Under the pieces are notes generated by a model, which saw nothing but the letters and a program-made list of their open reading frames with translations, ran no database searches and was not told where the DNA came from. Both the position numbers and the translations under genes were made by a program. A stretch of DNA of 64,000 nt, taken from positions 1-64,000 of IMG/VR virus record IMGVR_UViG_3300043395_001970; one strand, 5' to 3'. This document shows, in pieces, positions 9,105 to 17,471 of the stretch; positions within the stretch are counted from its first letter, which is position 1, and each line of letters begins with the position of its first letter. Source of the stretch: a virus.

Positions 9105-9408
9105 TTTTAATATCCAAATCTAATGAACGAGTTTCTGCTGCTTGTAATTTATCTTTTTGTTCTAATGCTCTTAGTTGAACAGGCTTCATAAGTTCTTGCT
9201 CTGCTCCACAATCACCACAAAGATACACTTCAAAAGGTATCATCATATCCTGGTCACCCCCATATGCTAATTTAGATAACTTTCTCATCTTCATAGCTGG
9301 TAAGAATGTTTTACCACCACACTCACAAAATACTGGTACTGATGCTGATATATCTACTTTTGGTTGTGGTTGTTGTGGCATTTCGCCTTGTCCGATAATG
9401 TTTGCCAT
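9097..9408 (-). CDS. Small zinc-ribbon protein
   Basis: 103 residues with two Cys pairs (CECGG near residue 28 and CGDCG near residue 64) about 35 residues apart, the layout of a zinc ribbon. The N-terminus is Gln/Pro-rich and the C-terminus helical and charged. It is nested between the genes for the two clamp-loader subunits: it starts directly after the gp44 stop and overlaps the gp62 start. An accessory factor of the replisome or a transcription factor coupled to the clamp is possible; the sequence alone does not say. Confidence 0.7.
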   Translation of the reverse strand: MANIIGQGEMPQQPQPKVDISASVPVFCECGGKTFLPAMKMRKLSKLAYGGDQDMMIPFEVYLCGDCGAEQELMKPVQLRALEQKDKLQAAETRSLDLDIKNG

Positions 9409-10347
9409 TTATATTATATTTAAAATTTGTATTAAAGTTGCAGCAGTTGGTATTTCTTTATCAATTGCTGAAAAGTGTTTAAACTGCCCATCTGCCAAAA
9501 GAAGAATTACACCAGATGTATTATCCGCTGCATATTCATCCACCTTATCATAAAGTAAAGTAAATAGGTCAGTAAAATCAGTTACCTTACTATCTATAAG
9601 TGCCTGTCTGATTTTCATATATTTGTTTCTCTTATCATCGTTTGATTTAAGAATATCTAATACTTTCATTTTGTAATCATTCTCTAATAGATTTTGTACA
9701 TCCACTTTTAACTTACCTTTTGTAGAATTCATTTGGCAAGTATTAATTACTTTACGAATATCAGGATATGATGAATCAATAATAGGAACTAAATCTTTTG
9801 GGTCAAACTCAATACTTTCAGCTTTCAGAATTTTACTCATTTGAATTGCCACATCCTTTTTAGTTGGTGGGATGATTTGGAAAGATTGACATCTACTTTG
9901 GATTGGTTCAATTACTTTCTCTACATAGTTACAAGTCAAAATGAATCGGCAGTGTGAACTGAAAGTTTCCATAATATTACGAAGCATTGGTTGTGCTAAG
10001 TAACTCATGTAATCAACCTCATCCAATACTACCACTTTCCATTTTTTGAATCCCATAGATGAAGCAAACCCTCTTACCTTATCTCTGATTGTATCAACAT
10101 TTCTTTCATCGGATGCGTTGATAATCATATAATCACAATCAATTGATTTTACAATTAACTTAGCAAGAGTTGTCTTACCCGTACCAGCTTTTCCGTACAA
10201 CAATAGGTGTGGTATATCATTATTTTCAATGAATATTGAAACTTTTTCCTTTAGGTGTTCATTACCCACATAATCTTCTAATTTAATTGGGCGATATTTC
10301 TCAACCCAAAGACTATGATTTACATTTTCTTCTTGATATTCAAACAT
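9409..10347 (-). CDS. 44: Clamp loader large subunit, gp44-like AAA+ ATPase
   Basis: 312-residue AAA+ ATPase of the RFC-small/gp44 type, which opens and loads the sliding clamp at primer ends. Motifs: WVEKYRP near residue 14, Walker A YGKAGTGKTT (G52-T60), Walker B VVVLDEVD (D109, E110), and arginine-finger motif SRC (151-153). Length matches T4 gp44 (319 aa). It sits 6 nt after the dUTPase gene in a compact replication operon with gp62 and the gp45 clamp. Confidence 0.95.
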   Translation of the reverse strand: MFEYQEENVNHSLWVEKYRPIKLEDYVGNEHLKEKVSIFIENNDIPHLLLYGKAGTGKTTLAKLIVKSIDCDYMIINASDERNVDTIRDKVRGFASSMGFKKWKVVVLDEVDYMSYLAQPMLRNIMETFSSHCRFILTCNYVEKVIEPIQSRCQSFQIIPPTKKDVAIQMSKILKAESIEFDPKDLVPIIDSSYPDIRKVINTCQMNSTKGKLKVDVQNLLENDYKMKVLDILKSNDDKRNKYMKIRQALIDSKVTDFTDLFTLLYDKVDEYAADNTSGVILLLADGQFKHFSAIDKEIPTAATLIQILNII

Positions 10348-10353
10348 ATATTT

Positions 10354-10818
10354 TTATTTTCCAGTTGAACCAAATCCACCATCACCTCTTTCCGAATCTG
10401 AAAGTTCATCAACTTCCTTAAATTCAATTGGTGGGTACGGTATAATCATTATTTGTGCAATTCTATCGCCTACCTTATAGAAGTCATTTGATGTATCTTC
10501 GGTGTTTTTTGTCTCATCATAAAAACGTTCACCACCAAATATTTTATTAAAGGTAGCTTGGAGTTCACCTCTATATCCACTATCGCATACACCAACTGCA
10601 TTACTTAAATCCAATCCAGTCTTTCTAACGGATGAACGAGGAAATATTAATCCTACAAACCCTTCAGGTATTTCTAAGGCAATACCCATGCCATATGTAA
10701 TTTGTTCAGGTGTATCTTTTATAATTGTTGTTGCTACCAAATCCATTCCAGCATCACCAACTTTGGCGTACTTTGGAATTACTGCATTAGGATTGAGCTT
10801 CTTTATTTTCACTTCCAT
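10354..10818 (-). CDS. dut: dUTPase (trimeric type)
   Basis: Hydrolyses dUTP to dUMP and PPi, keeping uracil out of DNA and feeding dTMP synthesis. All five family motifs are present in the 154 residues: GDAGMDLVA (21-29), PRSSVRKTG (60-68), VGVCDSGYRGEL (75-86), VGDRIAQIMI, and the C-terminal GDGGFGSTG arm that closes over the active site. Its start overlaps the preceding gene by 32 nt. Confidence 0.96.
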   Translation of the reverse strand: MEVKIKKLNPNAVIPKYAKVGDAGMDLVATTIIKDTPEQITYGMGIALEIPEGFVGLIFPRSSVRKTGLDLSNAVGVCDSGYRGELQATFNKIFGGERFYDETKNTEDTSNDFYKVGDRIAQIMIIPYPPIEFKEVDELSDSERGDGGFGSTGK

Positions 10819-11167
10819 TTTGTAATTGTTTAAATGATTCTCTTTGTTTTTCTCTTAACTGCTTACCTTCTTCAGTAAGCTCTCTAGCAAATAATTTAAA
10901 TAATTTTCCTGTTTTACTATTTTGAAAAGTAATATAAGAATTTTCAAGATTTGTAATTGAAAAAACTACTTTAGGATTTTCATCTGATGGTAGGTTTGAA
11001 TCAGTCCATGCAAATATTTGTGGTTCATCTTCATCAAATTGAAAACACCATTCGCATTCTTCATATCGTTTTTGTTGTAAATTAATTTCACCAATTTGTT
11101 CTAATTGTTCAGATTGGTCTTCAATCTTTACTTCTTCTACTTTTTTTGTTTTTTTAGCCTTTGCCAT
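10787..11167 (-). CDS. Unknown acidic/lysine-rich protein, 126 aa
   Basis: Not recognised. A Lys-rich N-terminus (MAKAKKTKKVEEVKIEDQ) precedes a compact middle with several aromatic residues and two close cysteines (ECEWCFQFDEDEP), then a helical Glu/Lys/Gln-rich tail. Its last 32 nt overlap the dUTPase start, so its C-terminus and dut are probably co-translated. It lies between the DruA-like and dUTPase genes in the replication operon. Confidence 0.7.
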   Translation of the reverse strand: MAKAKKTKKVEEVKIEDQSEQLEQIGEINLQQKRYEECEWCFQFDEDEPQIFAWTDSNLPSDENPKVVFSITNLENSYITFQNSKTGKLFKLFARELTEEGKQLREKQRESFKQLQNGSENKEAQS

Positions 11168-11179
11168 ATTGTTTTGTTT

Positions 11180-12391
11180 TTATCTTCCCACTTCACCTAA
11201 ATACTTTTCCTTCATTTCTTCCCAACTCATTCCAATAGCATCTATGTAAAATAAGTGTTCAGGTTTTAATCTGCCTTCTTCATGCAGTTTTGTATATCTA
11301 CTAATAGCATGTTTCTTCCACCATTTGTTGATGTAATCCACACCTTGCGCAAATTTATCTTTTAGTACTAATTGGTCTTCAGTAATTCTATCACAAAGGA
11401 AATCATTACCATTCTCATACATCATTGCCATATAAACACCTCTCTTAAAACCATGATGATATTCAGTTGCCTTAATACCACACTCCTTAAAGATTTGTCC
11501 TAATATCTTTTGTTTGATACCACTAACAGGTCCGTTAGCTTCATATCCCATATTAGCACCATTACGAGCTCTTTCTCTCGTAATATTTTCCATATACCAA
11601 TCAGCTTTATTTTCTTTTAACCATTGATGCCAAGGGTCATAGAATTTATCATCGGGTTTAATACTAATCTTACCTGCTGATTCACCTAAAGTTTTGAAAA
11701 GTGGGATACCATTATATTGCGAATGAATTCCGTATAGTGACGTTGTACCAACTGCAATCAATACGTTATCGTATTTTGTTTTCCAATAGTTTCTAACTTC
11801 AGGTACGGTGGTCATCATAGCGATTAACTTACCACCTAAGAAGTTATAACCCAATGGTTGAGTACATACAATTGTAGAAGCAATAGTTGTATTATTTAAC
11901 TTACCTTTTACAAACTTATCATCTTTAGTCCAACCAATGTAGTTATCTCTTACACCTAATGCAGTTACATCAGATGCTAAAGAAATTTGCCCCAATAGTT
12001 TTCCACTCACTCTATCCTTAACATTAATCTTAACGTTACGGCCAGGGTTTGCTGTGAAATCCATTGTGTGAATCATTCTACGGATTTGTGACCATTTAGT
12101 TGCTTCTTTGGCATCTTCTACTATTTCAACGTAAGGGTCTAACGCTTCAATTTCTTTTATCGTTAGCTCCTTATCGTTGATATTAGTTGGCCTCCATTGA
12201 GAATCATAGTAAGCTGCTATTTGGGATTTAGCCTGAATCATTGTAGGGTCTTGCAACTCTACCCACTTCTTATACAAAGTTTGCTCCTGCACAGACATCG
12301 TCATTAGATAGTCCATGTTTTCTTTTAACTTTTCTTTTTCAGTATCAAAGTCAAAGACAGGTTTTTGCGGTTCAGTATCCCAAAAGCTCAT
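11180..12391 (-). CDS. DruA / DUF4338-like protein
   Basis: 403 residues. The middle part resembles the DUF4338 family, to which DruA of the Druantia defence system belongs: RDNYIGW, then KLNNTTIAS, a Leu/Ser-rich LGGKLIAMM, YWKTKYDNVLIAVGTTSLYG, and SQYNGIPLFKTLGESAG, which matches the family's 'Thr...Tyr...W/F-x-x-LG-x-x-x-G' ending. N- and C-terminal extensions of about 130 residues each are phage-specific. It is embedded between the sliding clamp (2 nt) and replication genes, so in this phage it most likely serves DNA metabolism or DNA protection (inference). The family match is from memory and moderate; the biochemical activity is unknown. Confidence 0.5.
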   Translation of the reverse strand: MSFWDTEPQKPVFDFDTEKEKLKENMDYLMTMSVQEQTLYKKWVELQDPTMIQAKSQIAAYYDSQWRPTNINDKELTIKEIEALDPYVEIVEDAKEATKWSQIRRMIHTMDFTANPGRNVKINVKDRVSGKLLGQISLASDVTALGVRDNYIGWTKDDKFVKGKLNNTTIASTIVCTQPLGYNFLGGKLIAMMTTVPEVRNYWKTKYDNVLIAVGTTSLYGIHSQYNGIPLFKTLGESAGKISIKPDDKFYDPWHQWLKENKADWYMENITRERARNGANMGYEANGPVSGIKQKILGQIFKECGIKATEYHHGFKRGVYMAMMYENGNDFLCDRITEDQLVLKDKFAQGVDYINKWWKKHAISRYTKLHEEGRLKPEHLFYIDAIGMSWEEMKEKYLGEVGR

Positions 12392-12393
12392 AA

Positions 12394-13089
12394 TTACTTA
12401 ATTTCTACGAGGTAATAGTTAGATGTGTAATCACCATCAGTAAATGATACGTGTGATAATCCTTTAGATGAAATCTTCAATGAAGAAGTTTTAGAACCTT
12501 TGTTAGCCATTAAGATAGCTTTCAAATACTTTGCTGAGAAAGCAATTGGTTCAATATCCTCTTTACATTTGCAATCCACACCAATAGAGATTCGGTTAGA
12601 GTTAATTGAAGAATAACCCAAAATAACTTCACCTTTCTTATCTTTACAAGTGAATGTAAATGTATCAGCGTCAGCCAATGCACCTTTTGATTTGATGAAC
12701 TTATTTACAAAGTCATCATTCAATGTAATCTCTGCATCAAATTCAGGCAAAGCCTTCAAATCAGGTACCGCAGGAATTACTGAAGGAGCTGCTAACATGT
12801 ATTGTACCTTAGTTCCTTTATCAGAGAACTTAACTGCTCCAGTTGTTTCTTCAACTGAAATTGCTTCATCCAATACACTCAACAATCCTTTCAATTGTGA
12901 AGTTGTATAGATACCGAATTCACCCTTTGGGAAATCATTTTCAGCTACAATAACATCACCTAAAAGGGTCTTGTCATCTGAAATCATTCTTACTGACAGA
13001 TTCTTACCATCTGCCTTAATCATAACGGATTCAATCTCACCACCAAGGTTATAACGATTGATAAAACCATCAAATTTACTTTTGTTCAT
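12394..13089 (-). CDS. 45: Sliding clamp, gp45-like
   Basis: 231 residues, the size of T4 gp45 (228), and the position (directly after gp43 and upstream of gp44/gp62) fit the DNA polymerase processivity clamp. The sequence shows the two-fold internal clamp pattern of beta strands and amphipathic helices (LKGLLSVLDEAISVEE; NDDFVNKFIKSKGAL; FSAKYLKAILMANKG), the last matching the MANMK region of T4 gp45. In T4 the clamp also activates late transcription; whether it does so here is open. It has its own host-type promoter with a leader of about 27 nt. Confidence 0.85.
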   Translation of the reverse strand: MNKSKFDGFINRYNLGGEIESVMIKADGKNLSVRMISDDKTLLGDVIVAENDFPKGEFGIYTTSQLKGLLSVLDEAISVEETTGAVKFSDKGTKVQYMLAAPSVIPAVPDLKALPEFDAEITLNDDFVNKFIKSKGALADADTFTFTCKDKKGEVILGYSSINSNRISIGVDCKCKEDIEPIAFSAKYLKAILMANKGSKTSSLKISSKGLSHVSFTDGDYTSNYYLVEIK

Positions 13090-13122
13090 AATATACTTTT
13101 TATAGTTTAAGTTTTAGAAATA

Positions 13123-13154
13123 CAAATATACGAAAAATTATTCAATCTACCAAA
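13123..13154 (-). promoter_or_regulatory. Host-type promoter, TTTG-N20-TATATTTG
   Basis: -33 TTTG at 13154-13151 and -7 TATATTTG at 13130-13123, 20 nt apart, starting at the stop codon of gp43 and driving gp45. It lets the clamp be made independently of the polymerase. Confidence 0.8.
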
Positions 13155-15671
13155 TTAAAATGAAAAGAATTTTTCAGCCGTTTTAGCTGCGGAAAGAACC
13201 TCTCCCCAACCCAATGCTCCATAAAAATCCTCTAATTTCTTTAGGAGTTCTCTTTCAAAGATTTTATCATAATCTATATATTGGGTTACCAATTCAATTA
13301 CTTCAGGTGCATCATTGTGTCCTTTGAATGCCAATCCTTCCAATCCATATGGATTTTGTTTTAGATATACCCATTTTATTTTATCACCATCTTTCATAGG
13401 TTCGTATTTAGATGGACAATTAAAGTGAATCAACAATTGATTATGTGCAATTGCTGCCTTAACGTGTGCAGGTGTTGCTGATTTAAATTGGAACATAGCC
13501 GTTTGTTCTTTTTTCTTTGGAAGATATTTAGATAACTCCTTAACCGCAGAATTCTTAGCTATACTAACAACATCCATTTTGGAAAGAGATTTTTTGAAAG
13601 CTTGAATCTTATCTGTCAAAATATCTTCAGTATCACCTCTTAGAATTTGAATAAGAACTTCACTCATAAACTTACGGAACTCCGCAGGGTATGATGAACG
13701 AACCACATCCAAACCTTTCACATCCAATCTATCCATAGGAATACCATTCTCCGCAATAATCCATTGAGCATATCTTTTCTTAGCAATCCATATACCACTT
13801 CTACTAACAAACTCTTTCTTAATTTGGAAACGATGTTTATCTACATTGAATATTTTTTTACCCAACATGTTATAGAAGTTATTGATATAGTCTTGCGTTT
13901 CACCAGCAATCTCATCAACTAATAGGGCAATCTCTTTATCATCCTTTTGTTTCCACTCAGGATACCTATGTTCTAATAAAGGTACTGCTGAAAAGAATAC
14001 GGAATCAGTATCAATGTAAATGTTAAAATCTTTACCTTGCGTTCCTAACTCTTTGTTATATTTTATGTTTACCATTTCAGCAGTTGATTTAATCACTGTC
14101 TGACCTGTTAAGGTTACAGCTTCAGCGTTATCAACATCATAGAAACGGAAAGCAGGTAATCCCAGTACTCCATATAAAGAGTTCAATAAGATTTTTTGTA
14201 CTGTCTGTCTTTTCTTATAGAATGCATACATCTCTTTATTACCTTCCTGTCCATATTTCTTTTCCAATTTACGGAATTCAACCCTTTGGTCAAACCACAA
14301 ATCCAATATATCAGGAATACATCCTACTTTTTGTGTTGTATAGAGTACACCATTTGATGATACTGCGTATTTACTTTCATCAAATAGCTTCTTTAGATTT
14401 TCTTTTGAAATTTGCCTACCACCAATTGAATACATATCAACTTCACCTCTTAGGAATTTCTGAGCATCCCAATCATCAATCTTTGCCACCTTCGTTTCAG
14501 GTGATATGTTTGTTGTCATAATGATTGATGGATATAGTGAAGTTAAGTCCAAGTCATAAATCCATTCGTACTTACCAACGATAGGTGCCTTAACGTATGC
14601 TCCGATAAACTTTTCTTCGTTGTTCTCTCTGATAGCTTCCATACGTTCTTGTCTATCCGCAGGTTTGTTAGGTGCTACAATATTTTTACGTTTAAGGTAA
14701 CATAGCATCGCACCTTCTAAAAATTTAGATGAATAAACAAAATCTTCGTATGGTACGTGTCCAGCATGGCATATACCTCTACAAAGGTCTACAAACTGCA
14801 ACTTACGTTCCATATCAACCACCAATTGTACATCCACTAAGTTATACTCAATGAACTTCTCAATATCGTTATGAAACAATTCATCTAATTTACCCTGATA
14901 TTCAACCTTACCTCTACCCAACTCTTTCATAGCTACCGTATCCAAACGATAGTTATCTAATTCAACATAGGTATATGCTTTGTATAATCCGATGTAATCC
15001 AAATAGGATACACCAGCCATAAAGAATCTCTTACGATAGGGTGACCAGAAACACTCACCAATAGGTGATAATCTATTAGCATGTCTTGCACCTAATAATC
15101 TTTTAATACGATTGTACAAATAAGGAGTATCAAAGTAATCAATGTTCCATCCCGTAACGATTGATGGATTTATCATTTCATATAATTCCAAATACTTTAG
15201 AATCAAATCTCTTTCATCTCTAAATGGGATTACACTACGATTACCGGTATTACTCTCTTTCATCTTACCGGCTTTATCCATAATCAAAACCCAATAGTGG
15301 TCAGTTGCAGAATCATGCAAACCAATAGCGGTTAATTCATTCTCTGCCTTTTCCATATCCGGCAGACCTGTTTCCATTTCAACTTCAATATCAAAGGTTA
15401 GAATAACGTGTCCATCTGAAGGTATATCCGAATCGGTATAGGTATCAACTAAAATACGAGTTGTTTCCGGTACATCCGATTCAAATAATTCAGGATCATC
15501 CTTTTTAAATTTGAATATTTTTGTAAGCTTATCACCATAAAGGGAAGTGTATTCGCCTCTGTCAGCTTTTTCGTATGCATATCTTACATATGGAAATGAA
15601 CGATAACCAAGCCTATCATCCCACAAATGTACTAAATTCTTCTCTCTTTGGTAATATACGTTTTGATACAT
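13155..15671 (-). CDS. 43: Family B DNA polymerase, gp43-like
   Basis: Replicative DNA polymerase with 3'-5' proofreading, 838 residues (T4 gp43 is 898). Exonuclease motifs: Exo I LTFDIEVEM (D94, E96), Exo II GWNIDYFDTPYL, Exo III YNLVDVQLV. Polymerase motifs: A DLTSLYPSII (about 375), B KILLNSLYGVLG (about 494), C YIDTDSVFF (about 555), with the catalytic aspartates in place. The C-terminus ends in helix ...AEKFFSF, suitable as a clamp-binding tail. It follows the DGQHR-domain gene by 13 nt. Confidence 0.97.
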   Translation of the reverse strand: MYQNVYYQREKNLVHLWDDRLGYRSFPYVRYAYEKADRGEYTSLYGDKLTKIFKFKKDDPELFESDVPETTRILVDTYTDSDIPSDGHVILTFDIEVEMETGLPDMEKAENELTAIGLHDSATDHYWVLIMDKAGKMKESNTGNRSVIPFRDERDLILKYLELYEMINPSIVTGWNIDYFDTPYLYNRIKRLLGARHANRLSPIGECFWSPYRKRFFMAGVSYLDYIGLYKAYTYVELDNYRLDTVAMKELGRGKVEYQGKLDELFHNDIEKFIEYNLVDVQLVVDMERKLQFVDLCRGICHAGHVPYEDFVYSSKFLEGAMLCYLKRKNIVAPNKPADRQERMEAIRENNEEKFIGAYVKAPIVGKYEWIYDLDLTSLYPSIIMTTNISPETKVAKIDDWDAQKFLRGEVDMYSIGGRQISKENLKKLFDESKYAVSSNGVLYTTQKVGCIPDILDLWFDQRVEFRKLEKKYGQEGNKEMYAFYKKRQTVQKILLNSLYGVLGLPAFRFYDVDNAEAVTLTGQTVIKSTAEMVNIKYNKELGTQGKDFNIYIDTDSVFFSAVPLLEHRYPEWKQKDDKEIALLVDEIAGETQDYINNFYNMLGKKIFNVDKHRFQIKKEFVSRSGIWIAKKRYAQWIIAENGIPMDRLDVKGLDVVRSSYPAEFRKFMSEVLIQILRGDTEDILTDKIQAFKKSLSKMDVVSIAKNSAVKELSKYLPKKKEQTAMFQFKSATPAHVKAAIAHNQLLIHFNCPSKYEPMKDGDKIKWVYLKQNPYGLEGLAFKGHNDAPEVIELVTQYIDYDKIFERELLKKLEDFYGALGWGEVLSAAKTAEKFFSF

Positions 15672-15684
15672 GTACTAAATATAA

Positions 15685-17358
15685 TTATATAGCTGGAGCT
15701 ATTTTCTTTTTACCTAATTTTTTATTTACTGTTGCATTTCCGACTAATGTTGTACTACCACCCTCAACAAAGTTTTTACCAAAATGGTTGTCAGATAAAT
15801 CAGTGCCTTCTGCCAATTGTATTGGGGTAAACTCCTCATCTAAATATGAGTCCTGATAGTTTTGTATTACAACTGCGTTATACAGAGATTCAAGATTATC
15901 AGTACTACGATTAGCATCTATGTAGTTAATAATACCTCTACGAAGCCAATCTTCTTTAACTTCTTCAAAATAAGTTTCCATCATTTCCAACCTAAGATTT
16001 AACTTTCTAGTATCAGTACCAGCATTATGACCAGCGAACCCATGCTTATTTACCAAATTATCCTCAACAACTTTTTTACCCACTGTTGTTTGAATTTTTG
16101 CAATCTTTGGTTCTAATATTCCCGTATCGGGATTTTTAACTTTAACTGCTTTAGATACATCAGGAGTTATATCTCCCTTTTTATCAATATAGATATATGC
16201 AGTTTTTGCTGTAATTGTTTGTACCATTCTAATTAATTCCTCTGCATATAGAATAGGATTCTTTATATAAACACGCTTACCACTATCTTTAAGAGACTTT
16301 AAACAACCATATACAATAGCATGAGTAAATACAAAGAAATTTAATACATTAGACCAGTTACTACTTTGACCAGGTATAATTTTAATTACCTTCTTTTTGT
16401 TTGTTAAATCGTATTTACTAACAAACGCATTTGAAACAATAGACCAAACATTACTAACCTGAGTTAGTGTATTTGTACTTACTTTAGATGTGTAATCGCA
16501 TATTTCATCCAATCCATTATCATCACTCCAATTTGAATACTTTGATTTACTCAACCATCCAATAGATGTGGCTATCATTTTTTCAAAACCACTTTTAGTT
16601 TCAACTTTATCAGCAGCCTTTTCACCACTCAATATATTAGATAAAAATCTTCTAATTTCTATGTTTCCAATTTTAGCAACAGGATTAATCAAATCTCTAA
16701 TAAACTCAACAACAGGTGCCATTGAAATCATTCTAATACTCATCTTTTCAGGCATAGTTGATGAGTTTACAACTTTAAATGCCTTTTGTATAATTCTAAG
16801 ATGCCCCTCAACGAACATAATTACAGGAAGTTTAGCATCTAAGAAATAATTCTTAACATTTTCATCCAAATCACAAAAAGCCTGTTCAGCTATTTGTTCG
16901 AATTTCGGTCTCTTTCCATCCGTATCGGCGAATAATTTATTCAATTCATCTGATTCAGGATAATATCTTTCTTCTTCGGTAGCCGGTTGTATCCACTTTA
17001 CAAGGTGTTTAAACCTATGCTGTCCATCCAATAACACATATTTTCTACCTTTATCTTTTATGTCTTGAAATACCTCAATTGATTTTTCAATACTTTCAGT
17101 TGTGCCTTCGTTTTCTTTTATATCTAACAAAGACTTTAATACAGCATCAACATCAGCAAGAACTAATGGAGTTGCCCTACCAGTACCTTCATATAAGGCA
17201 ATTAAAAAAGAATCCACTCTTTCAGCTGGCCATTGGTTAAACATTCTCTGCATTAACTTATCATCAATGTGAATTAGGGGCACCCATGTCATCAGGTCTC
17301 TAACTGTAATACTTTTAGGAATTGGAATACTTCTTTCTGCGTAAGGTCTAATAGCCAT
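15685..17358 (-). CDS. DGQHR-domain protein (ParB/DUF262-like fold)
   Basis: 557 residues. The N-terminal ~200 residues carry QRMFNQWPAERV, a conserved EGTGRATPLVLAD, and KYVLLDGQHRFKHL, the signature of the DGQHR/ParB-like fold found in DndB and, as DGQQR, in DUF262 (GmrS-type) proteins. Such domains bind or hydrolyse nucleotides or nick DNA. The remaining ~350 residues are helical and unrecognised; I see no HNH or PD-(D/E)XK motif, so a complete GmrSD-type restriction enzyme is not supported. It is transcribed from its own host-type promoter embedded in a terminator and is followed by DNA polymerase. Role in DNA modification or replication control is inference. Confidence 0.65.
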   Translation of the reverse strand: MAIRPYAERSIPIPKSITVRDLMTWVPLIHIDDKLMQRMFNQWPAERVDSFLIALYEGTGRATPLVLADVDAVLKSLLDIKENEGTTESIEKSIEVFQDIKDKGRKYVLLDGQHRFKHLVKWIQPATEEERYYPESDELNKLFADTDGKRPKFEQIAEQAFCDLDENVKNYFLDAKLPVIMFVEGHLRIIQKAFKVVNSSTMPEKMSIRMISMAPVVEFIRDLINPVAKIGNIEIRRFLSNILSGEKAADKVETKSGFEKMIATSIGWLSKSKYSNWSDDNGLDEICDYTSKVSTNTLTQVSNVWSIVSNAFVSKYDLTNKKKVIKIIPGQSSNWSNVLNFFVFTHAIVYGCLKSLKDSGKRVYIKNPILYAEELIRMVQTITAKTAYIYIDKKGDITPDVSKAVKVKNPDTGILEPKIAKIQTTVGKKVVEDNLVNKHGFAGHNAGTDTRKLNLRLEMMETYFEEVKEDWLRRGIINYIDANRSTDNLESLYNAVVIQNYQDSYLDEEFTPIQLAEGTDLSDNHFGKNFVEGGSTTLVGNATVNKKLGKKKIAPAI

Positions 17359-17402
17359 AATTAATTGTTTTAAGTTTTAAATTTTTTATGTTTTATACTA
17401 TG

Positions 17403-17434
17403 TAAAGATACAAAAAATACCCGAAACTGCCAAA
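17403..17434 (-). promoter_or_regulatory. Host-type promoter, TTTG-N20-TATCTTTA, inside a terminator
   Basis: -33 TTTG at 17434-17431 lies in the loop of the terminator hairpin and the -7 TATCTTTA at 17410-17403 follows its T-run; the spacer of 20 nt contains the 3' arm of the stem. Leader to the DGQHR gene is about 38 nt. Confidence 0.75.
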
Positions 17435-17451
17435 GAATTATCGGGTATTTT
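17411..17451 (-). terminator. Rho-independent terminator behind the GT-B/Mom operon
   Basis: Coding-strand stem AAAATACCCGA / TCGGGTATTTT (11 bp, arms 17451-17441 and 17424-17414) with a 16-nt loop and a following T-run. It ends the operon whose last gene is the GT-B protein. Confidence 0.8.
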
Positions 17452-17471
17452 CATAAGTGATTGATAATCAA

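Noticed and set aside
15685-17358. Complete GmrSD/DUF262 restriction enzyme
   Set aside because: Only the DGQHR-type N-terminal domain is visible; no HNH or other nuclease motif is seen in the rest.
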